Shown one piece after another: positions 7,398 to 15,673 of a DNA stretch of 29,913 bases (positions are counted from its first letter, which is position 1; each line of letters starts with the position of its first letter). The stretch spans positions 1-29,913 of the forward strand of contig JBPCIO010000069.1 in NCBI GenBank assembly GCA_051006215.1, given 5' to 3'. The stretch comes from CF-72 sp051006215 (GTDB taxonomy: Bacteria; Chloroflexota; UBA6077; CF-72). The notes under the pieces were generated by a model. The model worked only from the letters and a program-made list of their open reading frames with translations. It was not told where the DNA came from and did no database searches. The position numbers were made by a program, and so were the translations under genes.

Positions 7398-8107
7398 CTG
7401 GCGGGTTCGCCCGGGCCCAGCGCTTTGGACGCGTCGGCGGCAGGGGCGGCCAGGCCCTTGCGTTCCTTGAGGGCTGCAAGCTGCTTGTCAACTTCGCTTT
7501 GCTGCTCCATCAGCTGGAAGCGGTGGTCCATGGTGTCCGTGTCGAGCTCCCCGAGTGCCGCAGCGCGCGCCTCTTGCTGGTTTACCTTCTCCTCGATGCG
7601 GTTGAAGCTCGTGAGGGCGCTGCTTTGATCCATGCCCGACAGCGTGGTGCGAATCTGCGTCTCAGCCTTGGCACGGCGACTGCGTGCAATCAAGAGCTCC
7701 TGCTTGGTCTGTGCATCCTGTACCTTCGACTCGAGCTGCCGCAACGCGTCCTTGAGCTGCTCCACCTGATGCGCCTGCTGGTCGTACTGGGTCTTGAATC
7801 CGTCGGCCGTCTGCTGGAACGAGTTGCGGCGCGCGAGCGCCTCACGCGCCAGATCGTCCTGGCCCTTCTCGACGGCTAGTTCAGCACGCTGCTGCCAGTC
7901 GTTGGCTTTGGCCTCGTTGTCCTGGTAGCGCTGATACAGCAGCTTCTCATCTGCGATCGACGCCGCAACCTGGGTCTTGACCTGCATCAATTGGTTGTTC
8001 ATGTCGATGATGAGTTGCTTGACAGTCTTCTCTGGGTCCTCAGCCCGATCGACGATATCGTTCACGTTGGATCGGAGGATTAAGGAAACGCGGTCCAAGA
8101 TGCCCAT
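7394..8107 (-). CDS. PspA/IM30 (Vipp1) family membrane-stress protein
   Basis: A 237-aa, almost entirely helical protein beginning MGILDRVSLILRSNVNDIVDRAEDPEK, the hallmark N-terminus of PspA/IM30: an amphipathic helix then the Asn-Asp-rich segment. The rest is a long coiled coil (QRYQDNEAKANDW, heptads through LRQLESKVQDAQTKQELL) ending in a Pro/Ala tail. Such proteins assemble ESCRT-III-like rings or rods on the inner membrane and limit proton leakage under envelope stress. The frame extends upstream but without family similarity, so ATG 8107 is used; a GGGAGG run lies rather far (14 nt) upstream. No PspB/C/F genes are nearby. It is divergent from the DUF1800 operon. Confidence 0.9.
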   Translation of the reverse strand: MGILDRVSLILRSNVNDIVDRAEDPEKTVKQLIIDMNNQLMQVKTQVAASIADEKLLYQRYQDNEAKANDWQQRAELAVEKGQDDLAREALARRNSFQQTADGFKTQYDQQAHQVEQLKDALRQLESKVQDAQTKQELLIARSRRAKAETQIRTTLSGMDQSSALTSFNRIEEKVNQQEARAAALGELDTDTMDHRFQLMEQQSEVDKQLAALKERKGLAAPAADASKALGPGEPAS

Positions 8108-8255
8108 GTGTAGTGCGGAGACCTCCCAAGATGCGCTGCGACGTTTCTTGCCACTGTAACCCGTACGACACAGCAAGCGGTAGAGAAGCCCGAGATCGGC
8201 CGGTCCCACCCAAGAGCGAGCTGTCCTCGTATGTGTGGCCGAAGGTACCGTACGC

Positions 8256-8284
8256 CTCTAGCCGCCGCCGCCCGGCGACTAGAG
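8256..8284. repeat. Imperfect 12-bp palindrome in the pspA/DUF1800 intergenic region
   Basis: CTCTAGCCGCCG and CGGCGACTAGAG form inverted arms around a 5-nt spacer (ccgcc) with 11 of 12 positions pairing. The 249-nt region between the divergent pspA and DUF1800 genes holds no other recognised feature. With both genes reading away from it, a terminator is less likely than an operator or a leader hairpin of the DUF1800 operon, whose ATG is 72 nt downstream. Confidence 0.6.
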
Positions 8285-8356
8285 TGGCGAACACCGCGTG
8301 GGCGCTCGCGTAACGCGCCGACCATCACCCGCGTATCTACTGCAACGGACACCTAC

Positions 8357-9691
8357 ATGGCACTTGACAACCCACGTTCCCAGGTGGCGCACCTCTTGCG
8401 TCGAGCGGGCTTTGGCACAACCGAGGCCGAGCTAGAACAGTACACGGCGCTCGGCTTCGCCGGCGCCCTCGAGCGACTCCTTAACCCCGAGCAGGTAGAC
8501 GACTCTGGCACTGAGCAATTGCTGGCGCCTCTCACCAACGATCTCGGCGACCCGAAGAAGATCGAAGCAGCGAAGTTCTGGTGGTTCACTCGCATGCTGT
8601 CTACGCAGCGGCCGCTCCAGGAGAAGATGACACTCTTCTGGCACAACCACTTCGCCACCGCCAACAGCAAGGTAGCCAACTCCGTGCTCATGCAGCAGCA
8701 GATTCAATTGTTCCGTGACAACGGGCTTGGCAGCTTCGAAACACTGCTCCAGAACGTAACCCGCGATCCGGCCATGCTGATCTGGCTCGACAACCGGCTC
8801 AACCGCAAGGGAGCGCCGAACGAGAACTTCGCCCGAGAAGTCCAGGAGTTGTTCACCGTCGGCATCGGAAACTACACCGAGCAGGACATCAAGGAAGCCG
8901 CGCGCGCCTTCACCGGACATACCTTGGGCAAGGACCTCAAGTACACCTTCAACAAAGCGCAGCACGACACTGGTGATAAGACTTTCCACAACCAGACCGG
9001 CAACTTCGACGCCGACGACATCCTGGGCATCCTTGTCCGCAATCCTGCCACTGCGCGCTTCCTCAGCACCAAGTTATTCACGTACTTCGTGTACGACAAC
9101 CCGGACCCATCCACGGTCGACCGACTAGCCGACACGTTTGTGAACACGAACTTTGACATGCGGTCTGTCCTGCGCGACCTCTTCAGCGGTCCGGAGTTCC
9201 TGTCGTCGCAAGCCTTTCACGGACAGATCAAGCAGCCAGTTGAGCTGATGACCGGCTCGATCAAGGCGCTGAACGTGCTCAACGTAGGTCCCGACGCCAC
9301 GCAGTTCCTACGCCGGATGGGACAGGACCTCCTCAATCCACCCGACGTGAGCGGTTGGAAGAGTGGGTCGGCCTGGATCAACGGGACGACCCTGTTCGAG
9401 CGTTTCAACTGGGGCAATCGACTGGCCATGGGTCGGGATTCGACGAAGCCGTATTTCTCCGACGTGCCTGCGCAAATCCAGGCGCACGTTGTGAGCTCGG
9501 CGGACGGTCTGGCCGACTATTACCTCCACTTGCTCGTCGACGGCGACGTCACTCGCGAAGCTCGCCAGGCGCTGCTCGACTATCTCAACGCGTCTGGCCC
9601 GCTGGCACTCGACAACGCCGACGCCCTTGACGTGAAAGCCCGTGGTCTGGTGCATCTTGCGCTCGCCACACCTACGTACCAGCTCGCCTGA
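8357..9691 (+). CDS. DUF1800 family protein
   Basis: A 444-aa member of the DUF1800 family, which is nearly always encoded next to a DUF1501 protein and has no established biochemical function. Recognisable parts are VAHLLRRAGFGTTEAEL at the N-terminus, the FWHNHFAT motif, NFARE(V/L)QELFTVG-like NFAREVQELFTVGIG, AARAFTGHT, and the C-terminal NPPDVSGWKSGSAWIN. ATG 8357 starts three residues before the domain; the frame is open upstream but adds no recognisable signal peptide. Family members are generally thought to be exported, so the missing leader here is notable. It is separated from the DUF1501 gene by 9 nt and clearly shares its operon. No Shine-Dalgarno is obvious. Confidence 0.9.
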   Translation: MALDNPRSQVAHLLRRAGFGTTEAELEQYTALGFAGALERLLNPEQVDDSGTEQLLAPLTNDLGDPKKIEAAKFWWFTRMLSTQRPLQEKMTLFWHNHFATANSKVANSVLMQQQIQLFRDNGLGSFETLLQNVTRDPAMLIWLDNRLNRKGAPNENFAREVQELFTVGIGNYTEQDIKEAARAFTGHTLGKDLKYTFNKAQHDTGDKTFHNQTGNFDADDILGILVRNPATARFLSTKLFTYFVYDNPDPSTVDRLADTFVNTNFDMRSVLRDLFSGPEFLSSQAFHGQIKQPVELMTGSIKALNVLNVGPDATQFLRRMGQDLLNPPDVSGWKSGSAWINGTTLFERFNWGNRLAMGRDSTKPYFSDVPAQIQAHVVSSADGLADYYLHLLVDGDVTREARQALLDYLNASGPLALDNADALDVKARGLVHLALATPTYQLA

Positions 9692-9700
9692 GGCACACCC

Positions 9701-10969
9701 ATGGCATTCAATAGACGTTCACTCATCACCCGAGGCGCGCTCCTGGTTGCCTCTGGCTTCCTGGCCCCGTCTTTCATCACCCGTACGGCGATTGCCCTTG
9801 ACGGTCAGTCAAGCGCGCTCGGTGCGGTGACCCTCGATCCTTCGAAGAAGAACCAAATCTTGGTCGTGCTCCAGCTCTCGGGAGGCAATGACGGCATCAA
9901 CACCGTGATTCCGTTTACCGATCCCGCCTACGCCGCATTGCGCCCCTCGCTGGGCGTGGCGGCGGACAACGTACTGCGCCTTACCGATTCCGTCGGGCTG
10001 AACCCAAACCTGTCCAAACTCAAGGTGCTCTACGACCAGGGCAAGATGGCGGTCATTCAGGGAGTGGGGTACCCGAACCCCAACCGCTCTCACTTCCGCA
10101 GCATGGACATCTGGCACTCTGCCCAACCCGAAACGTTCGAGCGATCGGGTTGGCTGGGGCGCTATGTCGCCGCTTGCCAGTGTGCCCAGGACAATTCGCT
10201 GCCCGCGGTCAGCATCGGCGACCAGCTCAACACCATGTTCTGGACCGACACCACTCTGGTGCCGGCCGTGGCGAGCATCGGGGCCTTCTCGTTCCTGACC
10301 GACACCAAATACAAGAACGACCGCACCTACCAGCTGCAGACGCTGCAGAACATTTACAGCCAGGCTGGCAACTGGTCGAGCTCAGAAAGCCTGGTTCGGC
10401 GCGGCACCCTGCAAGCCTTGACCGCCTCCGACGAGCTGCAAGCCGTGGCGGCGAACTACAAGTCGCCGGTGGCGTACCCAGCCAACAACGGCTTGGCGAG
10501 CCAGCTCAAGACCGTGGCCGAGGTAATCGCCGGCAACCTCGGCACACGCCTCTTCTCGGTCAGCATGGGTGGATTTGACACCCATGCCAATCAGAAGGTC
10601 AACCAGGATAAGCTCCTCGGCCAGCTTGGCGATGCAATCGACGCGTTCATGCTGGACCTGGCCAACATGAACAAACAAGACGACGTGACCATCATGACTT
10701 TCTCCGAGTTCGGTCGCCGCGTGAAGCAGAACGGCTCCGAGGGTACCGACCACGGCACGGCCGAGCCAATGTTCGTCATCGGCAACAAGGTCCAGGGTGG
10801 CATGTACGGGACGTATCCGAGCCTGGCGGATCTGGATAGCAACGGAGACCTCAAATTCAGCGCCGACTTCCGCTCGGTCTATGCTGGCATCCTGAGAGAC
10901 GTGGTCGGCGCAGACCCAGCACCGATCCTCGGCGGCAGCTATGACCCAATCGCCGTCGTTCGTGTATGA
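9701..10969 (+). CDS. DUF1501 family protein with Tat-like signal
   Basis: A 422-aa protein of the DUF1501 family, distantly related to the sulfatase/alkaline-phosphatase fold; function unknown. The N-terminus MAFNRRSLITRGALLVASG has a twin Arg followed by a hydrophobic stretch and is a plausible Tat signal, with cleavage expected around the TAIALDG segment. The family motifs LVVLQLSGGNDGINTVIP, GVGYPNPNRSHF, SMGGFDTHANQ and FSEFGRRVKQNGSEGTDHGTAEP are all present, and the conserved Asp, His and Glu residues in them are candidate metal ligands. GAGG, overlapping the DUF1800 stop, lies 7 nt before the ATG. Its TGA overlaps the cupredoxin ATG as ATGA. A secreted hydrolase or cell-surface protein is a reasonable but unproved guess. 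Confidence 0.92.
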   Translation: MAFNRRSLITRGALLVASGFLAPSFITRTAIALDGQSSALGAVTLDPSKKNQILVVLQLSGGNDGINTVIPFTDPAYAALRPSLGVAADNVLRLTDSVGLNPNLSKLKVLYDQGKMAVIQGVGYPNPNRSHFRSMDIWHSAQPETFERSGWLGRYVAACQCAQDNSLPAVSIGDQLNTMFWTDTTLVPAVASIGAFSFLTDTKYKNDRTYQLQTLQNIYSQAGNWSSSESLVRRGTLQALTASDELQAVAANYKSPVAYPANNGLASQLKTVAEVIAGNLGTRLFSVSMGGFDTHANQKVNQDKLLGQLGDAIDAFMLDLANMNKQDDVTIMTFSEFGRRVKQNGSEGTDHGTAEPMFVIGNKVQGGMYGTYPSLADLDSNGDLKFSADFRSVYAGILRDVVGADPAPILGGSYDPIAVVRV

Positions 10970-11418
10970 GGTTTCGCAATCCTGACCGTCGAGCAGGCGG
11001 CTACCGATCGCTCCAGCGCGGACTGGTCGCTGGCGTTGCTGCAGGCGCGTTGCTGATGACCACGAGCAGCGCGTTTGCAGGCGCAGAGATGACTTCGGTC
11101 AACATCGTCGAACCCAGGCTGGAGGCGAAGTGGGGCTTTGCGCCAGGCACGCTGAGGGTCCGGCCGGGCACGTGGATCACCTGGTCGAACGCTGGCCAGG
11201 ACCCGCACACCGTGACCGCCTCCGACGGCTCCTTCGACTCAGGCAATCTTGACCCAAGCGAGGGATTTTCCTGGTTGTTCGCCGACGCAGGCACCTTTCA
11301 GTACACGTGCACGCTACACCCATGGATGACCGGCAAAGTCATCGTCGGCAACGGCGTCGCACCACCCAGCCCGCCAACGGCCGACGCAGTTCCGCCCGAC
11401 GACCAGGCGGGAGACTAG
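10966..11418 (+). CDS. Secreted cupredoxin (plastocyanin/azurin-like)
   Basis: A 150-aa type I copper protein. Residues 1-40 form a signal peptide (basic N-terminus, then GLVAGVAAGALLMTTSSAFAGA). The mature part has the cupredoxin layout: RVRPGTWITWSNAGQDPHTVT with ligand His81, and the C-terminal loop YTCTLHPWM with Cys115, His118 and Met121. The last 20 residues are Pro/Asp-rich and probably disordered. The ATG overlaps the DUF1501 stop (ATGA), so translation is probably coupled. Cupredoxins carry electrons in the periplasm or cell wall; here the operon suggests a link to the DUF1800/DUF1501 pair, perhaps copper supply or electron transfer. Ligands are seen; the partner relation is inference. 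Confidence 0.92.
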   Translation: MRFRNPDRRAGGYRSLQRGLVAGVAAGALLMTTSSAFAGAEMTSVNIVEPRLEAKWGFAPGTLRVRPGTWITWSNAGQDPHTVTASDGSFDSGNLDPSEGFSWLFADAGTFQYTCTLHPWMTGKVIVGNGVAPPSPPTADAVPPDDQAGD

Positions 11419-11450
11419 GCGCAAGTCCTCGAGGCGGCCGAAGCGGGCGG

Positions 11451-12641
11451 CTAGAAGCCGGTGAGCGCCTGGTCGAGATCCGCGATTAGATCGGCAGGGT
11501 CTTCGATGCCAGCCGAGAACCGCACCAGGTTGTCGTGAATGCCACGGTCGCGCCGCTGGACGGGTGTCAGACCCCGATGTGAGGCGATCAGTGGATAGAG
11601 CACCAGGCTGAAGCAGTCACCCATGGTTGGCGCGGCCCGAATCAGCTGCAGGCGTTCAAGGAACCGCATGACGGATGCCTTGTCCGCGTCGCGAATGCCA
11701 AACGCGAGCATCGCTCCAAATAGCCCTTCGGGAAACTGGCGACACGCAATCGGATAGTCGGGGCTGTCAGTCAGGCCGGGGTAGTAGACACGTTCCACCC
11801 GCCGATCTCTAGACAAGGTTTGCGCTACCGCGGCTGCGTTGCCACATTGGCGAGCCATTCGCAGGGGTAGCGTACGAACGCCACGCAAAGACAGATACGC
11901 CTCCATGACTCCGAGTACCGCGCCGGTGTATTTGCGCCAGTTTCGCAACGTAGCCGCCAGATCCGGCGTGCTGCAGGCGACCACGCCGCCGGTCACATCG
12001 CCGTGACCGCCTAGGTACTTTGTCGCGCTGTGAATGACGGCCGTCGCGCCCAGGCTCAGCGGCTTTATCAGGTACGGCGTGGTAAAGGTCGAATCGACCA
12101 GGATCGGCACGCCGCAGGTCCTTCCCACCTCGAGAACAGCCGCGAGGTTTGCAACCCGCTCGAGCGGGTTGGAGATGACCTCCAGCAGCAGCGCCGCCGG
12201 TCTCTCGGAAGCCATTCGGCGGGCCAGAGCAGGCACATCGAGCACGTCGACGAACCGAACCGCCACCCCTTCCTGAATCAACGTGTTGTTGAGCAGAGTA
12301 AAGGTGTCGCCGTAGCAGTCCTGCGAGGCGAACGGGACCGACCCCGGTGTGGGTGCGCAGGCCCGCACGGCAGCATGAATGGCTGCCATACCCGAGGCGA
12401 AACCTACTGCCGCCGGTGCATCCTCCAGGGCCGCCACGACGGCTTCGAAACCAACCACCGTTGGACTCGCGTAACGGGCGTACGAGTAGCCGGACTGCTC
12501 GTCGCCCAGCACACGGTCAAGCTCGTTCGCCGAGTCGTACCAGTAGCCCGACGCCGGGACAAGCGGCGGAGCAGTGGGATGAGCGCCGTCGATCGTAAAC
12601 GGAAAAGCGCCGGCGTGAACGGCGAGAGTGTCAAAGCGCAT
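11451..12641 (-). CDS. Cys/Met metabolism PLP-dependent enzyme (cystathionine gamma-synthase/lyase-like)
   Basis: A 396-aa fold-type I PLP enzyme of the Cys/Met metabolism family (cystathionine gamma-synthase, gamma-lyase, methionine gamma-lyase). YSYARYASPT, GFASGMAAIHA, the PLP-facing VDSTFTTPYL (Asp183) and the Schiff-base lysine in HSATKYLGGHGD (Lys208) are all present, as is LRGVRTLPLRM. A GGAG ribosome-binding site lies 8 nt before the ATG. Substrate preference cannot be read from the motifs: the usual 'YsRygNPT' has Ala in place of Asn, and no neighbouring Met/Cys gene helps. The GNAT gene lies just upstream on the same strand, 27 nt away, so the two may be one unit. Confidence 0.9.
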   Translation of the reverse strand: MRFDTLAVHAGAFPFTIDGAHPTAPPLVPASGYWYDSANELDRVLGDEQSGYSYARYASPTVVGFEAVVAALEDAPAAVGFASGMAAIHAAVRACAPTPGSVPFASQDCYGDTFTLLNNTLIQEGVAVRFVDVLDVPALARRMASERPAALLLEVISNPLERVANLAAVLEVGRTCGVPILVDSTFTTPYLIKPLSLGATAVIHSATKYLGGHGDVTGGVVACSTPDLAATLRNWRKYTGAVLGVMEAYLSLRGVRTLPLRMARQCGNAAAVAQTLSRDRRVERVYYPGLTDSPDYPIACRQFPEGLFGAMLAFGIRDADKASVMRFLERLQLIRAAPTMGDCFSLVLYPLIASHRGLTPVQRRDRGIHDNLVRFSAGIEDPADLIADLDQALTGF

Positions 12642-12668
12642 TCTGACTGCTCCTGTCCTGGCTGATCT

Positions 12669-13403
12669 TCAGTATTCGCTGAGCACGATCTCGGAATACA
12701 ACTGGAAGCCAACGGCGCGGGCCACGAAGGCGGACGAAGCGTTATCGCGGTCGTGGATATACGTCGGCACTCGATGGTGCTCGAGAGTACAGCGCGTCGC
12801 GGCCGACACTACGCCACGTGCGAACCCCCGCCCGCGGTAGTCGGCTTCTGTGGCTACGGCGATTTCCCAAATGCGGTCAGACTTTAGTTTCAGGGCCGCC
12901 CAGGACACAAGACGGCCATGCGGACCGCGCACGCCGAAGACTGCGCCGTCGAAGCGGGTGCGCAGGTGGAGCGCGGCTGGATCATCTTCGGCGATGTACT
13001 CGGCTTGATGCATGTTGGCGGACGGCGAAAAGGTCGCCGAGTCGGCGGCGCGAAAGTCGCCAGCCAGGGTGAAGGCGTTCGGCAAACACCGATGGATGGC
13101 GCGCCACAGGCGTCGAAAGGCAGGATCGTCGAGGAACTGCTGATGAGCGTCGGAGCCAAGCTCGGAGCGAAGCTGATCAATGAGGTCTGGTCGGCAGGCG
13201 ACCACGGCGCCTTGGGCAAAGCTGAGACCCACGATTGGCAGTGTGTAGCCGTGCCATGCGGGCAGGCCGCGGCGAACGGTAGCTAGCACATGCACTCCGC
13301 CTCGACGAGCGATCGAAGGTGGGCAGGCAAGAACTTCCTCGGCGTATGCGTCGAGGGCCCGCAACGCCGCCGGTGGCAGACGGTTGGACGTAGCTGGAGT
13401 CAT
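12669..13403 (-). CDS. GNAT family N-acetyltransferase
   Basis: A 244-aa protein whose C-terminal half is a GNAT domain: WAALKLKSDRIWEIAVATEADYRGRGFARGVVSAATR contains the acetyl-CoA pyrophosphate loop (R-G-R-G-F-A), followed by HRVPTYIHDRDNASSAFVARAVGF, the typical last strand and helix. The N-terminal half (ALDAYAEEVLACPP...) looks like the extra N-terminal domain of the larger 'GNAT_acetyltran' group. Substrate unknown. It lies upstream of the PLP enzyme and downstream of the S41 protein, all on the minus strand. ATG 13403 is used; there is no strong ribosome-binding site. Confidence 0.85.
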   Translation of the reverse strand: MTPATSNRLPPAALRALDAYAEEVLACPPSIARRGGVHVLATVRRGLPAWHGYTLPIVGLSFAQGAVVACRPDLIDQLRSELGSDAHQQFLDDPAFRRLWRAIHRCLPNAFTLAGDFRAADSATFSPSANMHQAEYIAEDDPAALHLRTRFDGAVFGVRGPHGRLVSWAALKLKSDRIWEIAVATEADYRGRGFARGVVSAATRCTLEHHRVPTYIHDRDNASSAFVARAVGFQLYSEIVLSEY

Positions 13404-13510
13404 CTCAGCCAGCCCGGGTGGGAGCCGCCGGACGGCCCAGCTGCACGGCCCGGCGCTGCTCCGCCGCCTTCCCGCCGAAGGTGACTCTCAAGTTCGCTTT
13501 TCAGCGGGGT

Positions 13511-13530
13511 GGGGTGATGGTTCACACCCC
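13511..13530 (-). terminator. Short hairpin just after the S41 stop
   Basis: GGGGTG and CACCCC pair perfectly around an 8-nt loop directly downstream of the S41 protein's stop codon. No T-run follows, so it is at best a weak or factor-assisted terminator, or mRNA-end protection. Confidence 0.3.
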
Positions 13531-13532
13531 AA

Positions 13533-14933
13533 CTATGCGGCCTGGTCGATGCCGCCGGTTGGCTGGTGTTTGGACCCTGTTTGGTCGTGCAGGATCTCGA
13601 GAGCCCGACTGAGCACAGGATCAGCGCCTGGAGTCGTATCCGCGGAATTCGGCTCGATGACTTCATCAGGTACCACCCCGACCTTGTTGAGCGGCTTGCC
13701 GCCCGCGGACAGGATCTCGAACACGGTGACCTGCAAACCGGTCCCGTCCGGCAGACCGAACACCTGAGCTGCGGCGACACTGCCAGAAGTGTTACTTCCA
13801 AGGACGGTCGCCGCGCCGTGTTCCTGGATCGCCGAGGCGAAGATCTCGCCCATCGAAGCCGTACCCCCATCGACGAGCACCACCAGCGGGAAATCGTACT
13901 GACTGCCAGCGCGGGAGAAGTGGGTATAGTTAGCGCCGCTCCGGTCCACCTCTTCGTACACGCTGGTGCCCGGAGGCAGGAAGTCGCTCAGCAGGCGTGT
14001 CCCAACGTCGATGCGCCCACCCGAGTTGCCACGCAAGTCGAGTACCAGTCCGTGGACGCCTGCCTCACGAAAATGGGTGACGTCCTGCTCGATGGCATCG
14101 ACGACAGACGGTTCGGGGAAGCCACGCAAGCTGACGTACCCGATGTCGTCTTCGATGAGCCTCTGCCTGACGAACTGCAAGTGAATTTCTGCTCGGGTGA
14201 CGGTGAAAGTCAGTTCTTGCGGGTCGCCGTCTCGGCGCACCACGATTTCCACGCTCGTTCCGGCCGCACCGCGGACGAGGGCCGTCATTTCGTCGAGCGC
14301 CAATCCGTCGACTGGTTTGCCGCTGATGCGCACCAGACGGTCGCCAGCATGCAGCCCAGCCAGTTTGGCTGGGGTCTCGTCGTACACCTCGACAATGCTT
14401 GGCTCAGCCGCACGTGAGCTGACGCTGATGCCAATGCCAACGTAGGTGTTCTCGCCGCGTGCCCACGCCTGATAGTCCGTGTACTGCTGCGGGTCCAGGA
14501 AATAGGTGTGGCCCTCGTTGACGAAGCGAACCATGCCCCGAATTAAGGCGTGACTGGCGACGAAGCCCTCAGGATTGCCGTTCGGGCCAGCAACGTACAT
14601 GCTCAGGGCAGAGCGCATGCTCTCCAGGTCGGCAGCCCGATCTCCCGTGAAAGCCGGCGGCTTACCCGGCGCGGCGGCCTTACCCTCGGCGTCCTTGGCC
14701 AACTGGTCCCACGCGGCCCCGAGCAGCATCTGGGTGTCCAGCGGGTGGACGTAGTGGTCGAGCAGGAGGTTGTACGCTTCAGTGAACGAGCGGGACTGTG
14801 TGGCGGCATCTTCGGCAGCCAGCGGAGCGGTCACCGTCGAGGGGGCGGCAACAACGGCGGTCGCGGGCAGACCTGAGCAGGCAGTGACGATCAGGAGGAA
14901 AACGAGCACCCGCCGCCACTTCATTGCCTTCAC
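13533..14933 (-). CDS. S41-family (C-terminal processing-like) peptidase, predicted lipoprotein
   Basis: A 466-aa protein with a lipoprotein signal (VFLLIVTACSG; predicted lipid-modified Cys19), a PDZ domain around residues 160-245 (GIGISVSS, AGLHAGDRLVRISGKPV) and an S41 core: IGYVSLRGF, LVLDLRGNSGG, VVLVDGGTASMGEIFASAI with the nucleophile candidate Ser360. In CtpA-type enzymes a lysine follows about 25 residues later (TFGKG); here the place reads NTSGSVAAAQVF, so the Ser-Lys dyad is not conserved. The end (GLPDGTGLQVTVFEI, GVVPD) is normal. It may use a different base or belong to the 'TaGnv'-type S41 branch. Start is GTG 14933 or ATG 14924. A TATAAA hexamer at 14953-14958 on this strand could be the -10 box. 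Confidence 0.88.
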   Translation of the reverse strand: MKAMKWRRVLVFLLIVTACSGLPATAVVAAPSTVTAPLAAEDAATQSRSFTEAYNLLLDHYVHPLDTQMLLGAAWDQLAKDAEGKAAAPGKPPAFTGDRAADLESMRSALSMYVAGPNGNPEGFVASHALIRGMVRFVNEGHTYFLDPQQYTDYQAWARGENTYVGIGISVSSRAAEPSIVEVYDETPAKLAGLHAGDRLVRISGKPVDGLALDEMTALVRGAAGTSVEIVVRRDGDPQELTFTVTRAEIHLQFVRQRLIEDDIGYVSLRGFPEPSVVDAIEQDVTHFREAGVHGLVLDLRGNSGGRIDVGTRLLSDFLPPGTSVYEEVDRSGANYTHFSRAGSQYDFPLVVLVDGGTASMGEIFASAIQEHGAATVLGSNTSGSVAAAQVFGLPDGTGLQVTVFEILSAGGKPLNKVGVVPDEVIEPNSADTTPGADPVLSRALEILHDQTGSKHQPTGGIDQAA

Positions 14934-15002
14934 CGCCCTTCGAACCGACGGCTTTATACCAGCCCGTCACTGCGCCCGAGAATGAACACGGTTGAGGCCT
15001 GG

Positions 15003-15008
15003 TAAACT
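15003..15008 (+). promoter_or_regulatory. Candidate -10 box for the MBL-fold gene
   Basis: TAAACT is followed by 5 nt and then the GTG start at 15014. This spacing places the transcription start at or beside the start codon. No -35 is evident. Confidence 0.35.
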
Positions 15009-15013
15009 CAAGC

Positions 15014-15673
15014 GTGGATCTTTCCTGGCTCGGGCACGCCTGCTTTCGGCTGCGGGGGCGAGACGTTACGATCCTCACCGACCCGTACGAGGACGCCACC
15101 TGGGGCTACCCACCGCTGGTCACCAGTGCTCAAGTGGTCACGATTTCGAACGATCATCCACATCACGCAGGGGTGGCAGGGGTGGAGGGGCGGCCACGCG
15201 TCTTGCGCGGTCCAGGCGAGTACGAGATCGGCGGCGCGCTGATCTGGGGAGTGCGCACGTCGCGGCGAAAGCACGACCCAGACGCAGCCAACTTGAAGAA
15301 CACGGCGTTCATCATTCAGCTCGAGGAGCTCACGGTCTGTCATCTGGGTGATCTGGCGGAGTCGCCGCTGAGTGCCGAGGAGCTGACGCGCATCAAGGAC
15401 GCTGACGTGCTGCTCGTGCCAGTCGGCGGCAGTTGCACCATCAACGCCGCTCAGGCAGCCGCCGTCGTCGCCCAGGTAGAGCCGAAACTGATCGTGCCGA
15501 TGCACTATGCGACCGACGAGACGCAGGGTCATCTGGCCCTCGACGATGTTGAGCGCTTCTGCCGCGAGCTCGGCGCAGCTGACGCCACTCCCCGCACCCG
15601 CCTGAACATCACCCCAGCGTCCCTCCCGAGCGAACCAACCGTAGTCGTCCTCGCCAGGGGCCGCAGCCAGTGA
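15014..15673 (+). CDS. Metallo-beta-lactamase-fold hydrolase (UlaG-like)
   Basis: A 219-aa MBL-fold protein of the 'Zn-dependent hydrolase' group. MDLSWLGHACFRLRG is the characteristic opening, TILTDPYEDATWGYP follows, and the metal motif reads SNDHPHHAGV, close to the HxHxDH of the superfamily with His in the position of the usual Asp. A VCHLGDLAESPL segment and VPMHYATDETQG near the C-terminus give the further His and Asp ligands. Substrate unknown; relatives include L-ascorbate-6-phosphate lactonase. The GTG start is set by homology and by the TAAACT hexamer. The gene is divergent from the S41 peptidase. Confidence 0.85.
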   Translation: MDLSWLGHACFRLRGRDVTILTDPYEDATWGYPPLVTSAQVVTISNDHPHHAGVAGVEGRPRVLRGPGEYEIGGALIWGVRTSRRKHDPDAANLKNTAFIIQLEELTVCHLGDLAESPLSAEELTRIKDADVLLVPVGGSCTINAAQAAAVVAQVEPKLIVPMHYATDETQGHLALDDVERFCRELGAADATPRTRLNITPASLPSEPTVVVLARGRSQ

